A model generated the notes under the pieces. That model saw only the letters and a program-made list of their open reading frames with translations. It had not been told where the DNA came from and ran no database searches. A DNA stretch of 64,000 nucleotides from Xanthobacter autotrophicus (lineage in GTDB: Bacteria; Pseudomonadota; Alphaproteobacteria; Rhizobiales; Xanthobacteraceae). The stretch is from assembly GCF_043194295.1 (NCBI RefSeq), contig NZ_JBAFVK010000006.1; one strand, given 5' to 3'. Position numbers and translations under genes: made by a program. Positions 63,394 to 64,000 of this stretch are shown piece after piece (within the stretch, counting starts at the first letter, position 1; the number at the start of each line of letters is the position of its first letter).

Positions 63394-64000
63394 GGACGCG
63401 CATCACCGGTGGGCGCGTGTTCGACCCCGCCAACAAGATCATCGACCAGGTCCGCGATATCCTCCTGGAGGACGGCCGCGTCATCGCCGACGCGCCGCCG
63501 GTCAATGGCGAGCAAGTGGTTGATGCCTCAGGCACAATCGTGCTCGCCGGCGGCATCGACCTGCACAGCCACATCGCCGGCGGCAAGGTCAATCTCGGCC
63601 GGCTGCTGATGAACGAGGACCGGGCCTTGTTCCCCGAGCCGTTCGGCGATTTCTGCGGCTGCGGCGGCGGGCGGGCGGCGCCCACCACTCACGCAACCGG
63701 GTGCCGCTACTCGCAAATGGGCTACACCGCCGTGTTCGAGCCGGCGGTGGTGGGGGCCAATGCCCGCCATGCGCACCTGGAGATGGCGGACATCCCCAAC
63801 ATCGACACCGGTGGTTTCCTGGTGCTGGGGAACGACGATTTCCTGTTGCGCCTCATCGCCCAGGGCGAGGGCCAGCAGGCCATCAACGACTATGTGGCCT
63901 GGATGCTCAAGGCCACCCAGTGCTGCGCCATCAAGATCGTGAACCCCGGCGGCATCAACGCCTTCAAGTTCAACGGGCGCGCCCTCGATCTTGACGAGAC
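63390..64000 (+). CDS. fhcA: Formyltransferase/hydrolase complex subunit A, 5' part
   Basis: Amidohydrolase-type subunit of Fhc that hydrolyses the formylated methanofuran analogue to formate. About 203 codons are present before the right edge. It starts RTRITGGRVFDPANKIIDQV and has the zinc-site motif GGIDLHSHIAGGKVN (HxH) and ATGCRYSQMGYTAVFEPAV. The ATG overlaps the fhcB stop with GGGAGGGG upstream. The order B-A would continue with fhcD and fhcC outside the window. Confidence 0.93.
   Translation, partial: MRTRITGGRVFDPANKIIDQVRDILLEDGRVIADAPPVNGEQVVDASGTIVLAGGIDLHSHIAGGKVNLGRLLMNEDRALFPEPFGDFCGCGGGRAAPTTHATGCRYSQMGYTAVFEPAVVGANARHAHLEMADIPNIDTGGFLVLGNDDFLLRLIAQGEGQQAINDYVAWMLKATQCCAIKIVNPGGINAFKFNGRALDLDE

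Overview
This is a gene-dense, high-GC alphaproteobacterial chromosome segment of the Rhizobiales type, most like Xanthobacteraceae (Xanthobacter, Azorhizobium, Ancylobacter). The evidence is the Rhizobiales-style gene blocks (miaB-phoH-ybeY-corC-lnt-XRE-metK-trmB; dnaQ-coaE-aroE-maf-ppsR next to hemE-hemJ-rho), a MucR/Ros regulator, CtrA-type TTAA-N7-TTAA sites, and C1 metabolism based on PQQ and tetrahydromethanopterin. The genus is an inference. No rRNA, tRNA, CRISPR array, phage or insertion sequence was seen.

Layout. 1-1845: end of a leucine-catabolism pair (biotin-dependent acyl-CoA carboxylase alpha subunit, HMG-CoA lyase). 2172-12717: first half of the division and cell-wall (dcw) cluster, mraZ-rsmH-ftsL-ftsI-murE-murF-mraY-murD, headed by a four-repeat MraZ box. 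It is interrupted before murD by a small membrane-protein gene on the other strand, and ends at a murD with a His/Gly-rich tail. 13121-20660: HAD hydrolase, ribF, aminotransferase, ftsK, lolA, recR. 20661-22210: a 1-kb gene-free stretch with a mosaic palindromic repeat, then mucR and a strong two-way terminator.

22263-37646: replication and segregation region. parB-parA-rsmG-mnmG-mnmE run leftward with two parS sites, one perfect. yyaL follows, then dnaQ-coaE-aroE-maf-ppsR leftward, a 339-bp divergent gap, and hemE-hemJ-rho rightward. The gap holds two perfect CtrA sites, several near-consensus DnaA boxes, clustered GANTC sites and an AT-rich stretch, and is the predicted chromosomal origin. 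38211-54776: housekeeping genes (Nfu scaffold, tsaB, rimI, Fur/Mur, plsC, SDR, then a leftward block trmB-metK-XRE-lnt-corC-ybeY-phoH-miaB-queG-gst, then uppP, sdhE-type assembly factor, secB). The order suggests a ~9-kb inversion.

54923-64000: a two-component system, then pqqABCDE with two overlapping genes for undescribed secreted proteins, then fhcB and the start of fhcA. PQQ is the cofactor of periplasmic methanol and alcohol dehydrogenases, and Fhc handles formyl-H4MPT on the way to formate, so this end of the window serves methanol or formaldehyde oxidation.

The points most worth following are the predicted oriC, the parS pair, the ATTC-N8-GAAT operator inside the dcw cluster, the MurD metal-binding-like tail, and the two secreted proteins fused translationally to the PQQ operon.
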